From CAMDMI01 sp036759185 (lineage in GTDB: Bacteria; Bacteroidota; Bacteroidia; Cytophagales; Flexibacteraceae): a stretch of 35,961 nucleotides of DNA. The notes beneath the pieces were generated by a model that was given only the letters and a program-made list of their open reading frames with translations, searched no databases and had not been told where the DNA came from. A program made the position numbers and the translations under genes. The DNA is taken from the NCBI GenBank assembly GCA_036759185.1, contig DAIOVD010000015.1:1-35961 (forward strand), in the 5' to 3' direction. This document shows, in pieces, positions 8,119 to 16,935 of the stretch (its first letter is position 1; each line of letters opens with the position of its first letter).

Positions 8119-9342
8119 ATGCTCAACTCAAAAAAGCCCGCCATTCTGTTTATCTTCATAACGTTGCTCATCGACGTCATCGGTTTTGGGATTATCATTC
8201 CTGTGATGCCGAGTCTGATCGCCGAATTGACAGGAGGAAATATGAGCGTGGCTTCACAATACGGCGGCTGGATGCTGTTTGCTTTTGCGTCCATGCAGTT
8301 CCTGTTTTCGCCTTTTCTCGGCAATCTCAGTGATCAGTATGGACGGAGACCTGTTCTTCTTTTTTCACTGTTTGGGTTTGGGCTCGATTATTTGCTGCTG
8401 GCGTATGCTCCTTCGATTGCCTGGCTTTTTGTCGGACGGATCATCGCTGGTATCACGGGTGCCAGTTTTACCACCGCAGCGGCCTACATAGCCGACATCA
8501 GCACGCCCGAAACAAGAGGACAAAACTTTGGTATGATCGGAGCCGCATTTGGATTGGGCTTTATTATCGGGCCTGTTCTGGGAGGTGTTCTGGGAGAATA
8601 TGGTTCCCGTGTTCCGTTTGTGGCAGCGGCCGGACTCACTTTATTGAATTGGTTGTATGGATATTTTGTTTTGCCTGAATCGCTTGCGAAAGAACATCGC
8701 CGTCCTTTTGAATGGAAACGTGCCAATCCGTTGGGTTCGTTCCGCAGTCTGCAGAAGCATCCGGGAATTTTAGGCCTTGTTGTTTCATTGTTTTTCATGC
8801 ACCTCGGTTCACATGCCGTTCAAAGTACCTGGTCCTTTTTTACGATCGGTGAGTTCAAATGGTCAAAAGCTGAAGTGGGGTATTCTTTGGGATTTGTCGG
8901 ATTACTGGTGGCAGGAGTGCAGGCCGGATTGATACGGGTTGCGAATTCGAAGCTGGGCATAATAGGCTCGGTTTACTGGGGACTCGGTTTCTTTGTTGTG
9001 GGTCTTGCTTTGTTTGCCTTTGCTACGGAAAGCTGGATGATGTATGCAGGATTGATTCCCTATTGTTTAAGTGGAATCGGTGGTCCGAGTATGCAAGGCT
9101 TGATTTCAGGAAAAGTGGAGCCCAATGCACAGGGAGAACTGCAAGGGGCATTAACAGGGATGATCAGTTTGTCCGCCATTTTTGGTCCTCCTTTGATGAC
9201 GAGTTTGTACGGTGAATTTTCAAAGCCTGAAGCCGCCTTTCATTTTCCCGGAGCGGCCTTTATGATGGGCAGCATTTTTGCGTTGGTGAGCCTGGTGATC
9301 GCCTGGGTGTATTTGAGGAGAGAGCAAGCGAACGTGAACTGA
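8119..9342 (+). CDS. MFS transporter, TCR/Tet (TetA-like) family
   Basis: A 407-residue, 12-helix inner-membrane transporter. The first helix carries LLIDVIGFGIIIPVMPSL, the DxxGFGxxxPxxP signature of the TetA-type drug/proton antiporters. Loop 2-3 has the MFS motif GNLSDQYGRRPVLL, and helix 5 has an antiporter-type (motif C) pattern in GLGFIIGPVLGGVLG. The start is MLNSKKPAIL. Many chromosomal members of this group are uncharacterised exporters, so tetracycline resistance cannot be inferred. The gene diverges from fumarylacetoacetase and converges on the small protein at 9370. Its own promoter is visible at 8061-8091. Substrate unknown. Confidence 0.9.
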   Translation: MLNSKKPAILFIFITLLIDVIGFGIIIPVMPSLIAELTGGNMSVASQYGGWMLFAFASMQFLFSPFLGNLSDQYGRRPVLLFSLFGFGLDYLLLAYAPSIAWLFVGRIIAGITGASFTTAAAYIADISTPETRGQNFGMIGAAFGLGFIIGPVLGGVLGEYGSRVPFVAAAGLTLLNWLYGYFVLPESLAKEHRRPFEWKRANPLGSFRSLQKHPGILGLVVSLFFMHLGSHAVQSTWSFFTIGEFKWSKAEVGYSLGFVGLLVAGVQAGLIRVANSKLGIIGSVYWGLGFFVVGLALFAFATESWMMYAGLIPYCLSGIGGPSMQGLISGKVEPNAQGELQGALTGMISLSAIFGPPLMTSLYGEFSKPEAAFHFPGAAFMMGSIFALVSLVIAWVYLRREQANVN

Positions 9343-9369
9343 GGTGCGTTCTGAGCACGAGTGCCAGAT

Positions 9370-9663
9370 TCAATACCATGCCCTGCTCCTCCTTGGCTTT
9401 ACCAGTTTTTTTGGTTTCGAAAGAAATGCCGGTGGCTCTCGGTGTGTATTGCTGATGTGGGTGATTTTGTATCCTTCATCGCAGCGGATCAGTTGAGGAC
9501 GTAGTCCTTTCTCAAATTCCTCGAATGTTTCTTTAAGGAATCCATCGAAGGGAAAGATCTTTTTCTCATAGTCCGGCTGCCCTTCTTTCGACAAAACCAC
9601 AACCAGATTGGTCAGCGTTTTCTGCGCTTCGAAGCAAAGTTCGTGAAGGTATTCGGTCGTCAT
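9370..9663 (-). CDS. Small hypothetical protein
   Basis: I do not recognise this protein. Started at the ATG at 9663 (MTTEYLHELCFEAQ) it has 97 residues, with an amphipathic N-terminal helix, a Glu-rich middle (KETFEEFEKGL) and a Pro/Lys/Arg-rich tail (SKPKKLVKPRRSRAWY). No signal peptide or membrane segment is seen. The frame is open to ATGs at 9759 and 9774, but both of those lie within the large inverted repeat at 9749-9799 and the extra residues look less protein-like. The gene may be real but of narrow distribution; a shadow ORF cannot be excluded. Confidence 0.5.
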   Translation of the reverse strand: MTTEYLHELCFEAQKTLTNLVVVLSKEGQPDYEKKIFPFDGFLKETFEEFEKGLRPQLIRCDEGYKITHISNTHREPPAFLSKPKKLVKPRRSRAWY

Positions 9664-9748
9664 ACCAAAGTAATATAGCGGCAAATTTTCCCGGCAATGT
9701 TCTGCTTTCCGATGAAATATTGTGTTTTCCTGATTGCCGGGATTTTGA

Positions 9749-9799
9749 AAATAATTCATCCCGGAGATGTGCATAACTGGTGTCCGGGATGAATTATTT
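9749..9799. repeat. Perfect 16-base inverted repeat with 19-base loop
   Basis: Arms AAATAATTCATCCCGG (9749-9764) and CCGGGATGAATTATTT (9784-9799) are exactly complementary. A second CCGGGAT at 9737-9743 can pair with the ATCCCGG of the left arm (9758-9764) instead, so two mutually exclusive hairpins are possible. Two potential start codons of the small gene at 9370 fall in the loop (9774) and an arm (9759). Confidence 0.85.
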
Positions 9800-10074
9800 G
9801 AAGCTGAAATTACTGCTGTTGGCGACAGGTGCCTACTTGTAAAAGCCTGATTTTCTTGTTCTTTTCATGCCATTCTGTGGCATTTGCTTCTAAAAATCAA
9901 AAAGAATTATTTTGACTTGTTGCAAAAACGTCATGATCAAAAATCAGTGATTCTGATTTTTCGAACAACTTTCAATGGTGAGGAACATGTTCATTTTAAG
10001 AAGACTTTGTCAAATCTCGAATGGTAAGAAAGAGATTCAAACCACCAGTATTCTCAGTCCGGATAGTTTTTTCT
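9775..10074. other. Gap of about 300 bases downstream of the methyltransferase gene
   Basis: No gene seen. It contains the right arm of the 9749-9799 inverted repeat, a small hairpin ATGCCA/TGGCAT (9867-9883), a terminator-like hairpin (9939-9961) and a 10-base palindrome GAACATGTTC (9983-9992). Such hairpin density suggests a transcript end with regulatory or processing structures. Confidence 0.5.
9939..9961. terminator. Probable bidirectional terminator after the thrS-methyltransferase operon
   Basis: Perfect 9-base arms AAAAATCAG (9939-9947) and CTGATTTTT (9953-9961) with a 5-base loop. Either strand ends the stem in five T residues. On the minus strand it lies 114 bases past the methyltransferase stop. 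Confidence 0.55.
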
Positions 10075-10956
10075 TCAGTTCGTCTTTACCATATAAATGC
10101 TCCCTCCTTCCGCATTGCCAAGACGAGGCATATTTTTCTTCAGCCAGACATTATGGTGAATGGTCATGAAACTATTAAACAAAACCAATTTAAATGACTC
10201 GTTGTTGGTAAGAAACGAATGCAGCAGATATGCTTCATTCCAGAAGCGTTTTTCGTTTACCCAGGCGATTGGGTATTCAAATGGGTACATCACATCGTGG
10301 ACATGAACAACGACACCCTTTTTCAATCTTGGGATGATGTTGAAAAACAAATAATTCACATCGCTTCCCAACTTGCTCACATGGCTGGAATCGATCAGCA
10401 GCAAATCTCCGGCATCCAGTTTGGAGAAATCTTCCCAGTCTACATCCTGCACTTTTTTCTCAATGATAGTGGATTTGGCAGTTGATTCTTTAAGAAACCA
10501 CTGTAACCGATCAGGGAAAGGATCGATGAATGTGCATTCAATCTCATTGTTCATAAACCGTTGATTGGTGTCTATGATAACAGCCGAAGAGAAGCCGCAA
10601 CCAACTTCAATCACTCTTTTGGGTTTAAAAGTCCTCAGGATCAGATAGAGCGAAATTGCATCCGGCGATACAAAATAGATATTCTTGTAATAGTAGTTGA
10701 TCCCGGCAGTCTGAAGTTCCGGAAACGGAGCCTCGCTATAAAAAGGGAGGGCGTTTTCCAGAAATTCAGCCTGACCTGCAAAATTCAGGTTCACACCTGG
10801 TATTTCTGCTGATTGTTTGTTGAGTAACAACGGGAGGTTTTTTTCGTAATCATCCGCATTTGGAATGGTTGAGTAAAAATGCCCTGGCCTATATATGGAT
10901 CCAAAAAGATCCTGGATAAGCATTTGTTTCCATTTACGGATGTTGTTTTTTATCAT
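10075..10956 (-). CDS. Class I SAM-dependent methyltransferase
   Basis: A 293-residue soluble protein. The Rossmann-fold motifs are visible in order: motif I VIEVGCGFSSAVI for S-adenosylmethionine binding, an acidic strand-end TFIDPFPDR, a central GDLLLIDSSHVSK, and a late strand GVVVHVHDVMYP. The LIDSSHVS and HVHDV pattern resembles the Methyltransf_24 type found in sugar or small-molecule methyltransferases. The ATG overlaps the thrS stop by four bases (ATGA at 10953-10956), so it is translationally coupled to thrS. That pairing is unusual and hints at constitutive, growth-linked expression. The substrate is unknown. Confidence 0.85.
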   Translation of the reverse strand: MIKNNIRKWKQMLIQDLFGSIYRPGHFYSTIPNADDYEKNLPLLLNKQSAEIPGVNLNFAGQAEFLENALPFYSEAPFPELQTAGINYYYKNIYFVSPDAISLYLILRTFKPKRVIEVGCGFSSAVIIDTNQRFMNNEIECTFIDPFPDRLQWFLKESTAKSTIIEKKVQDVDWEDFSKLDAGDLLLIDSSHVSKLGSDVNYLFFNIIPRLKKGVVVHVHDVMYPFEYPIAWVNEKRFWNEAYLLHSFLTNNESFKLVLFNSFMTIHHNVWLKKNMPRLGNAEGGSIYMVKTN

Positions 10957-12899
10957 GTAGTTGTGCCGAAGCTCTTTTCTATTTCCTTGTGAAATTCTGC
11001 CAGAAATTCTGTCAAAGTCTGACTCCCCTGGTCGCCGGACCCGTGTTTACGAACGGCGACAGTTCCAGTTTCCACCTCTTTCTCCCCAACAATCAACATG
11101 AATGGCAACTTTTTAACCTCTGCATCCCGGATTTTTCGTCCGATTTTCTCGTCCCGGTGATCCACCTGAGCCCGGACATCATGACTGTCAAGGAAGATCC
11201 GGACTTCTTCGGCGTAATCAGCAAACTTCTCCGAAATCGGAAGGATCATCAGCTGCTCAGGTGACAACCACAACGGGAAATTACCAGCACAGTTTTCAAT
11301 GAGTACGGCAATGAAACGCTCCATACTGCCAAATGGCGCCCTGTGAATCATAACGGGACGGTGCTTCTGGTTGTCGGCACCCACATATTCCAGTTCAAAA
11401 CGCTCCGGCAGATTGTAATCCACCTGAATGGTTCCCAGCTGCCACTTTCTTCCGAGGGCATCCTTTACCATAAAATCGAGTTTCGGTCCGTAGAAAGCGG
11501 CTTCTCCCAGCTCAGTGATGGTTGGCAGTCCTTTTTCCTGTGCCGATTCAATGATGGCAGATTCGGCACGTGCCCAGTTTTCATCAGAGCCAATGTATTT
11601 TGCTTTGTTTTCAGGATCACGCAACGAAATCTGTGCTGTGTAGTCATTGAATCCAAGTGAGGTAAACACGTATTGAACCAGTTCAATCACCTTTACAAAT
11701 TCTTCCTTCACCTGATCGGGGCGGCAGAAAATATGGGCATCATCCTGTGTAAAACCACGAACCCGGGTTAATCCATGAAGCTCTCCACTTTGTTCGTAAC
11801 GATACACCGTTCCGAATTCAGCCAGTCGCAAAGGAAGGTCCCGATAGGAGCGGGGCTTGGTTTTGTAAATCTCGCAGTGGTGCGGACAGTTCATTGGCTT
11901 CAGCAAAAACTCCTCGTCCTCATCAGGGGTACGGATTGGCTGGAATGAATCTTTCCCGTATTTCTCATAGTGCCCGGAAGTCACATACAATTGTTTAGAA
12001 CCAATATGAGGTGTAACCACCGGAGAGTATCCTGCTTTCACCTGGGCTTTTTTCAGAAACTGTTCCAGACGGTCACGCAGCATGGCACCTTTTGGCAACC
12101 AAAGAGGCAAGCCCTGGCCAACCTTGTCAGAAAACGCAAACAGCTCCAGTTCTTTTCCCAGTTTGCGGTGATCGCGTTTTTTGGCTTCTTCCAAAAGGAA
12201 GAGATAGTCCTTCAGTTCTTTATCTTTCGGAAATGTGATGGCGTAAATCCGTGTCATCTGTTTCCTTTTTTCGTCGCCCCGCCAATATGCTCCGGCAACG
12301 TTCATCAGCTTTGCCGCTTTAATAAAACCGGTGTCCGGAATGTGAGGTCCGCGACAGAGATCGGTAAAATTTCCCTGGGAATACAAGGTAATGGAACCAT
12401 CGGCCAGATCTTCCAGTAATTCCAGTTTGTATTCGTCTCCTTTCTCCTGGAAAAAGGCGATGGCTTCAGCTTTGGATTTAGGAATGCGGACAAACGCATT
12501 TTTCTGACGGGCCAGCTCCAGCATTTTGTTCTCGATTTTCTCGAAATCATCAGCGCCCAGTGGTTGTCCTCCCAAATCGATGTCGTAGTAAAAACCGTTT
12601 TCAATCGGAGGACCGATACCGAATTTGGTGCCGGGATATAACGCTTCCAGGGCTTCGGCCATCAGGTGAGCCGATGAATGCCAGAACGTCTTTTTACCGT
12701 CAGCATCATTCCATGTGAGCAACTGAACGTGGGAATCGGCCTCAATCGGGCGGTTTGACTCAACCACTTCTCCGTTGACTTTCGCTGCCAGAACATTCCG
12801 GGCAAGTCCTTCGGAGATGGAAAGGGCCACATCCATCGATGTTGCGCCTTTTTCGTACTGCCGGACAGAACCGTCGGGCAGGGTAATATTGATTTGCAT
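10953..12899 (-). CDS. thrS: Threonyl-tRNA synthetase
   Basis: A 648-residue class II synthetase that charges tRNA-Thr with threonine. It has the full bacterial layout: an N-terminal TGS domain (about 1-60, starting MQINITLPDGSVRQYEKG), an editing domain with HSSAHLMAEAL (HxxxH), the catalytic core with the zinc-binding MNCPHHCEIY and class II motif 2 around RVRGFTQDDAHIF, and a C-terminal anticodon-binding domain. Length and motifs are normal. It is first in a two-gene unit with the methyltransferase. The infC-rpmI-rplT genes that often follow thrS are absent. The region just upstream contains short AATTAGG-type direct repeats (about 12985-13010). Confidence 0.98.
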   Translation of the reverse strand: MQINITLPDGSVRQYEKGATSMDVALSISEGLARNVLAAKVNGEVVESNRPIEADSHVQLLTWNDADGKKTFWHSSAHLMAEALEALYPGTKFGIGPPIENGFYYDIDLGGQPLGADDFEKIENKMLELARQKNAFVRIPKSKAEAIAFFQEKGDEYKLELLEDLADGSITLYSQGNFTDLCRGPHIPDTGFIKAAKLMNVAGAYWRGDEKRKQMTRIYAITFPKDKELKDYLFLLEEAKKRDHRKLGKELELFAFSDKVGQGLPLWLPKGAMLRDRLEQFLKKAQVKAGYSPVVTPHIGSKQLYVTSGHYEKYGKDSFQPIRTPDEDEEFLLKPMNCPHHCEIYKTKPRSYRDLPLRLAEFGTVYRYEQSGELHGLTRVRGFTQDDAHIFCRPDQVKEEFVKVIELVQYVFTSLGFNDYTAQISLRDPENKAKYIGSDENWARAESAIIESAQEKGLPTITELGEAAFYGPKLDFMVKDALGRKWQLGTIQVDYNLPERFELEYVGADNQKHRPVMIHRAPFGSMERFIAVLIENCAGNFPLWLSPEQLMILPISEKFADYAEEVRIFLDSHDVRAQVDHRDEKIGRKIRDAEVKKLPFMLIVGEKEVETGTVAVRKHGSGDQGSQTLTEFLAEFHKEIEKSFGTTT

Positions 12900-13043
12900 A
12901 AAAATTTGTTTTCATCGGACGACTACAAACTCGCCCGAGGGATGACAAAGTAAGCAAAAAGAGGGGAAAGGAGAGGAATTCGGAATTGAGAATTAGGAAT
13001 TAGGAATGAAAAGCGAATGATGGGTGAAAATCCGGCACTCCGG

Positions 13044-16000
13044 TTACAAACGGATTCCAATGACAAGCATATCATCTATTTGGTCGAGTTGTCCTTTCCA
13101 TTGGTCCATTTCTGTGGCCAGAGACTGGCCCTGAAGTTCCATTGGCTGGTCGTGAATTTCGATGAGAAGTTCCCGGAGCCGGCGGGTCATAAACTTCTTT
13201 TTGTCTGACCCTCCGAACTGATCGGCGTAACCATCTGAAAAAAGATAGACGCAATCTCCTTTCAGGTATTCAAATGTATGAGAAGTAAACTGAGCTTCCA
13301 GATCCTGTGAGGCACGAAGCCCACCAACCGAAAATTTGTTGCCTTTCCATTCTTCTACTTCCGGTTCATCTTTTTTTACCCGGTACAAAGGTCGGTGAGC
13401 TCCTGCAAAACGGACAGCACTTTTATTGGGTACGATACAGCAAATGGAAATATCCATGCCATCCCGCTGTCCGGAAAAACCCAGTGAGGTGTCTTCCTGC
13501 CGCAATGCAGCCCGGATCGCCACATCCAGTTGATTCAGGATTTCGGCTGGTTCTGTTATTTGTTTTTCCCGGATAATCTGACTCAGGAGACTGTACCCGA
13601 TCATACTCATAAATCCTCCCGGAATTCCATGACCTGTACAATCCACGCAGGCAATCACAACTGATTTTTCACCTTCTATTGATTCAGCATCGGTGATGAA
13701 GTAAAAGTCTCCGCTCACAATGTCTTTGGGAGAATAGAAAATAAATGAATCCGGTATCAGGCTGGCAACTACTTCATGAGTCGGAAGAATGGCTTCCTGA
13801 ATCCTCTTTGCGTAGTTGATACTGTCTGTTATGCTTTTGTTCTTAAGTTCAATGATTTGCTTCTGATCCAGAATTTCAGTCGTTCGCTCTTTCACAACCT
13901 TTTCAAGCATGGTTTTCTCATGCTCGATTCTTCGGAGGCGGTATTTTATTGTAGCATACACCAGAAACCCGAGCAATGACAGCGAAGGAAGTAGAAACCA
14001 CCAGCGTTGCCAAAGAGGGGGAAGGATTTCAAATGAATAGGAGGCAGGCTTGCTCCAGTTTCCGGCGCCATTGCTGGCCTTCACCTGAAATGTGTATTTC
14101 CCCGGAGGGAGATTCGGATATGAAACAAAACGGGATTCGGTCTCAGGTGACCAGTCTTTTTCAAAGCCATCCAGGTGAAACCGGTACCGTACATGCATGG
14201 GATTTTTGTGATAAATTCCCATAAAATCAAACACAAGATGATTGGCAGAATGGCTGAATTCATGCGTTCCGACTAAAGAATGCTCCTGAAGGTTTAGCTT
14301 AATTCCGGTGATGGAAATCTTTGGGGCCACGTCATCTGTGATTTCTTTTTGGGACGAAAAACGAATCAGTCCCTGGTCTGTTCCTATCCATACATCGCCG
14401 TTATCCTGCCTGAACGTAGCATTCAGGGATGGCTCGAATTCTTCCTCCGATTCCGGAAATGAAAAGGGGATGGCCTGGATATTTTTGTTTCCGACTTTCC
14501 GCAGTACTTCAATTCCACCGTTGTGCGCTACCACAATATCATTGTTCTTTCCCCGAACCAATATGGAAGGTGATAAATCCCGGATCCCGGTTTTTGCCCC
14601 AAATAATTCGAACTTCTTTCCATCATACCGATAAACTCCTGTTTCGGCATTGCTGAACCAAATGTTCCGATTTTGGTCTTCGCAAATGGAATAGACAACA
14701 TTCGAGCCAATCACACCTTTATTATAGGTTGTAAATTTCTGGTTCCTGAAACAGGAAATTCCACCTCCGTCAGTAGCAAACCAAAGCCGGTTCTGCGAAT
14801 CAGCAAAAACAGAATAGACATAATTATTACCAAGTCCATCTGCTGTGGTGAAATGTGTGCAAACCAATTTTCCATTGATAAGACGGCCTTTGGATGCCCC
14901 TCCTCCCAACGAAGCAAACCAAAGATTGCCGGATGCATCCTGAGCAATGGAAAGGACATTGTCGTTTGCAAGCCCGTTCTTCGATGTATAGGAGGTGGAC
15001 TTTCCGCTTTCCGGATCCAGACGAAAAACTCCGTTTCCAAAAGTGCCCAGCCACAGGAATTTCTCCTGGTCTTCATAAATGCTCATGATCTGAACCGGGC
15101 TGGGAAATTTCTGGTGAAAATATTGACGGATCACCGGTTTACCCATAGCGTCGTAAGCAATTTTTGTCAGCCCCGAATCACTGCTGATCCAACGGTTGCC
15201 TTTATGATCCAGACAGAATGCATAGATTTTATTGGAAGGAAGTCCATCCTTTTTTGAAAGGAGTTCAATGTGCCCCGGGCTGTAAAAAAATGCCTCGCTG
15301 TTTGTGCCCAGCCAGATATTGTGTTCAAAGTCCATGAACAGACAGTGAATGTTTTTGTTGGTCAGGTTCTGGTGAGTATTGATGTAAACCGGCCGTGTAT
15401 ACACCTTATCAGACAAACTCAGTTTCAGTAATCCTTCTTTCTGGCTTGCAACCCAACAGAAGCCGGTAACATCCGGAAGCATGTCGTTCACCACCCCAAA
15501 ATTCCAGTTTCTGAATGATAGGTGTTTTCGAAACGTTTTCAATGATGGGTCGAAATAGCAAATTCCCGAATCCTGCATGGCGACATAGACTCTCCCTTCG
15601 GGTCCTTTGCAGATTTTCTTCACAATGTTGTCGAAAAGACCATCCTTCATCGACAAAGTATTGAAACGTTGCTCTAATTCTTTCTTGTCTTCTCGAATCA
15701 CACAAATTCCGGCATCGGTTCCTGCCCAGACACTTCCATCGGGGTGCTCGTACAGCGTGTATATAAAATTGTCGTTCAGACCATTATCGGAATGAAGCCG
15801 GCTGATACCGGATTTTTTTACCACGTAAATTCCGTTTCCATACGTAGCCAGCCAGATATTGTGGTGGATATCTTCCAGAATGGTTGAAACCGGATTGTGG
15901 TCGCTTGAATCTTTTTGCCGGAAAGCGGTCACGACCTGATTCTTTACCAAACTCACTTTTCCGTTGTTATGTCCTGCCCAAACCGTCTGATCGGCCGAGA

Positions 16001-16280
16001 TACAAACCGATGTTATCTGATTCGACCCCATTCCTTTGGAAACATCGAAAAGTGAGTGGGTAAGACCGTTCAGGCAGAAAAGCCCCTGGTTTGTTCCAAT
16101 CCAGATGTTGCCTTGTAAATCCTGTGTAAAGCAGTTGATTTTGCAGTTTTTCCTTCCGAAACCCAGTCCGGCTTTTTTCAGGGTTTGTGCCGAAACCTGG
16201 AAGCTCAAACATACTGAAAGTAGAATGATGATTCCAAAGAATGGAATTTTAAACCAACTGAAACAAGGACGGAATCGCAC
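13044..16280 (-). CDS. Two-propeller sensor with Y_Y_Y domain and SpoIIE (PP2C) phosphatase output
   Basis: A 1078-residue membrane sensor. It starts at a GTG (16280; no ATG precedes the signal peptide, which ends near FQVSAQ). Fourteen blade-like repeats of the form NIWLGTxxGLxxF (for example GNIWIGTNQGLF, NIWLATYGNGIY, RLWFATDGGGIS, DVWIGTDQGLIRF) suggest two seven-bladed propellers in the periplasm, followed by a Y_Y_Y domain (DGFEKDWSP, PPGKYTFQVKASN). One transmembrane helix (WWFLLPSLSLLGFLVYATI) leads to a coiled coil and a SpoIIE-type phosphatase with metal ligands in VSGDFYF, VDCTGHGIPGG, DGMDIS and FSDGYADQFGG. Hybrid two-component sensors of Bacteroidetes normally carry a histidine kinase here; this one should dephosphorylate a Ser/Thr target such as an anti-sigma-factor antagonist. 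It follows yceI by seven bases. Confidence 0.92.
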   Translation of the reverse strand: MRFRPCFSWFKIPFFGIIILLSVCLSFQVSAQTLKKAGLGFGRKNCKINCFTQDLQGNIWIGTNQGLFCLNGLTHSLFDVSKGMGSNQITSVCISADQTVWAGHNNGKVSLVKNQVVTAFRQKDSSDHNPVSTILEDIHHNIWLATYGNGIYVVKKSGISRLHSDNGLNDNFIYTLYEHPDGSVWAGTDAGICVIREDKKELEQRFNTLSMKDGLFDNIVKKICKGPEGRVYVAMQDSGICYFDPSLKTFRKHLSFRNWNFGVVNDMLPDVTGFCWVASQKEGLLKLSLSDKVYTRPVYINTHQNLTNKNIHCLFMDFEHNIWLGTNSEAFFYSPGHIELLSKKDGLPSNKIYAFCLDHKGNRWISSDSGLTKIAYDAMGKPVIRQYFHQKFPSPVQIMSIYEDQEKFLWLGTFGNGVFRLDPESGKSTSYTSKNGLANDNVLSIAQDASGNLWFASLGGGASKGRLINGKLVCTHFTTADGLGNNYVYSVFADSQNRLWFATDGGGISCFRNQKFTTYNKGVIGSNVVYSICEDQNRNIWFSNAETGVYRYDGKKFELFGAKTGIRDLSPSILVRGKNNDIVVAHNGGIEVLRKVGNKNIQAIPFSFPESEEEFEPSLNATFRQDNGDVWIGTDQGLIRFSSQKEITDDVAPKISITGIKLNLQEHSLVGTHEFSHSANHLVFDFMGIYHKNPMHVRYRFHLDGFEKDWSPETESRFVSYPNLPPGKYTFQVKASNGAGNWSKPASYSFEILPPLWQRWWFLLPSLSLLGFLVYATIKYRLRRIEHEKTMLEKVVKERTTEILDQKQIIELKNKSITDSINYAKRIQEAILPTHEVVASLIPDSFIFYSPKDIVSGDFYFITDAESIEGEKSVVIACVDCTGHGIPGGFMSMIGYSLLSQIIREKQITEPAEILNQLDVAIRAALRQEDTSLGFSGQRDGMDISICCIVPNKSAVRFAGAHRPLYRVKKDEPEVEEWKGNKFSVGGLRASQDLEAQFTSHTFEYLKGDCVYLFSDGYADQFGGSDKKKFMTRRLRELLIEIHDQPMELQGQSLATEMDQWKGQLDQIDDMLVIGIRL

Positions 16281-16287
16281 GTGCCGG

Positions 16288-16839
16288 TCAGGATTTTGGC
16301 TGCATGTTGATGTTGATATTCACCCGAATGGTTTCGGCAATTTTCATCTCCACAATTTTGGGAATTTTGATTTCATGGTCTGCCAGCAATACGTCAAAGT
16401 CTGATTCTATGCTGATCTGTTTGTTTTTGACGGTTACTTTGGCCTTGATGATGCGCTCTTTCTCCACACCGTGAACTGTAAGCAATCCTTTTACCCGAAC
16501 CTGGTAGGTTCCCGGGACACGGAAGTCGGTTTCTTCAATGATTTTCCCTTTGAACTCAGAGGAAGGAAACTTGTCACTTTCCATGTAACTTTCATTGAAG
16601 TGCTCTTCCTGCATGGAGTTTTTAAATCCCTGAAATGAGCTGGTTTTGACTTTAAACACAAAGGTCCGCTTTTCAGTGTTGATCAGTCCGGTCAGTTGTT
16701 TCGAATTGGCGATGATCAGTTCAAGGGGGGCATTGGACTCGAATTTGACGGTTCCCTCTTTCCCACTGTATATGGTTTCCTGTTGGAAAGCAAATGCGCT
16801 AAGAATGAGAAGGAATGCAGCGAATATTGGTGTTTTCAT
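16288..16839 (-). CDS. YceI family periplasmic protein
   Basis: A 183-residue protein with a signal peptide (MKTPIFAAFLLILSAFAFQ). The start is taken at 16839, because the 12 earlier in-frame residues do not fit a signal sequence. The YceI features are the early GTVKFES strand, the helix-containing FNESYMESDKFPSSEFKG (the conserved MxxxxYLexxkyP-like segment), and the repeated strands ending VKVTVKNKQISIES. YceI proteins are lipocalin-like and bind isoprenoid-type lipids such as polyprenyl chains or quinones; some respond to acid or other stresses. The gene is upstream of and seven bases from the SpoIIE sensor, so both probably share one transcript and perhaps one stimulus. Dyad operators lie upstream at 16936-16986. 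Confidence 0.9.
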   Translation of the reverse strand: MKTPIFAAFLLILSAFAFQQETIYSGKEGTVKFESNAPLELIIANSKQLTGLINTEKRTFVFKVKTSSFQGFKNSMQEEHFNESYMESDKFPSSEFKGKIIEETDFRVPGTYQVRVKGLLTVHGVEKERIIKAKVTVKNKQISIESDFDVLLADHEIKIPKIVEMKIAETIRVNININMQPKS

Positions 16840-16935
16840 AATAAGCAGGATCAGAATTGGTTTGTGGAAGCACAAATCAAATTGAACGAAATCTGTTGGG
16901 GTTCACTTTTTTGGGTTCCCTATACTCAGAATCTG

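Noticed and set aside
7836..8333. 165-codon plus-strand frame across the fahA/MFS junction
   Set aside because: It overlaps two certain genes in another frame and has no recognisable domain.
12985..13010. AATTAGG-type short direct repeats upstream of thrS
   Set aside because: Only two to three imperfect copies of a simple AT-rich word; no evidence for a functional repeat or CRISPR.
14673..15257. 194-codon plus-strand frame opposite the SpoIIE sensor
   Set aside because: Antisense shadow of the repetitive propeller region; no family features.
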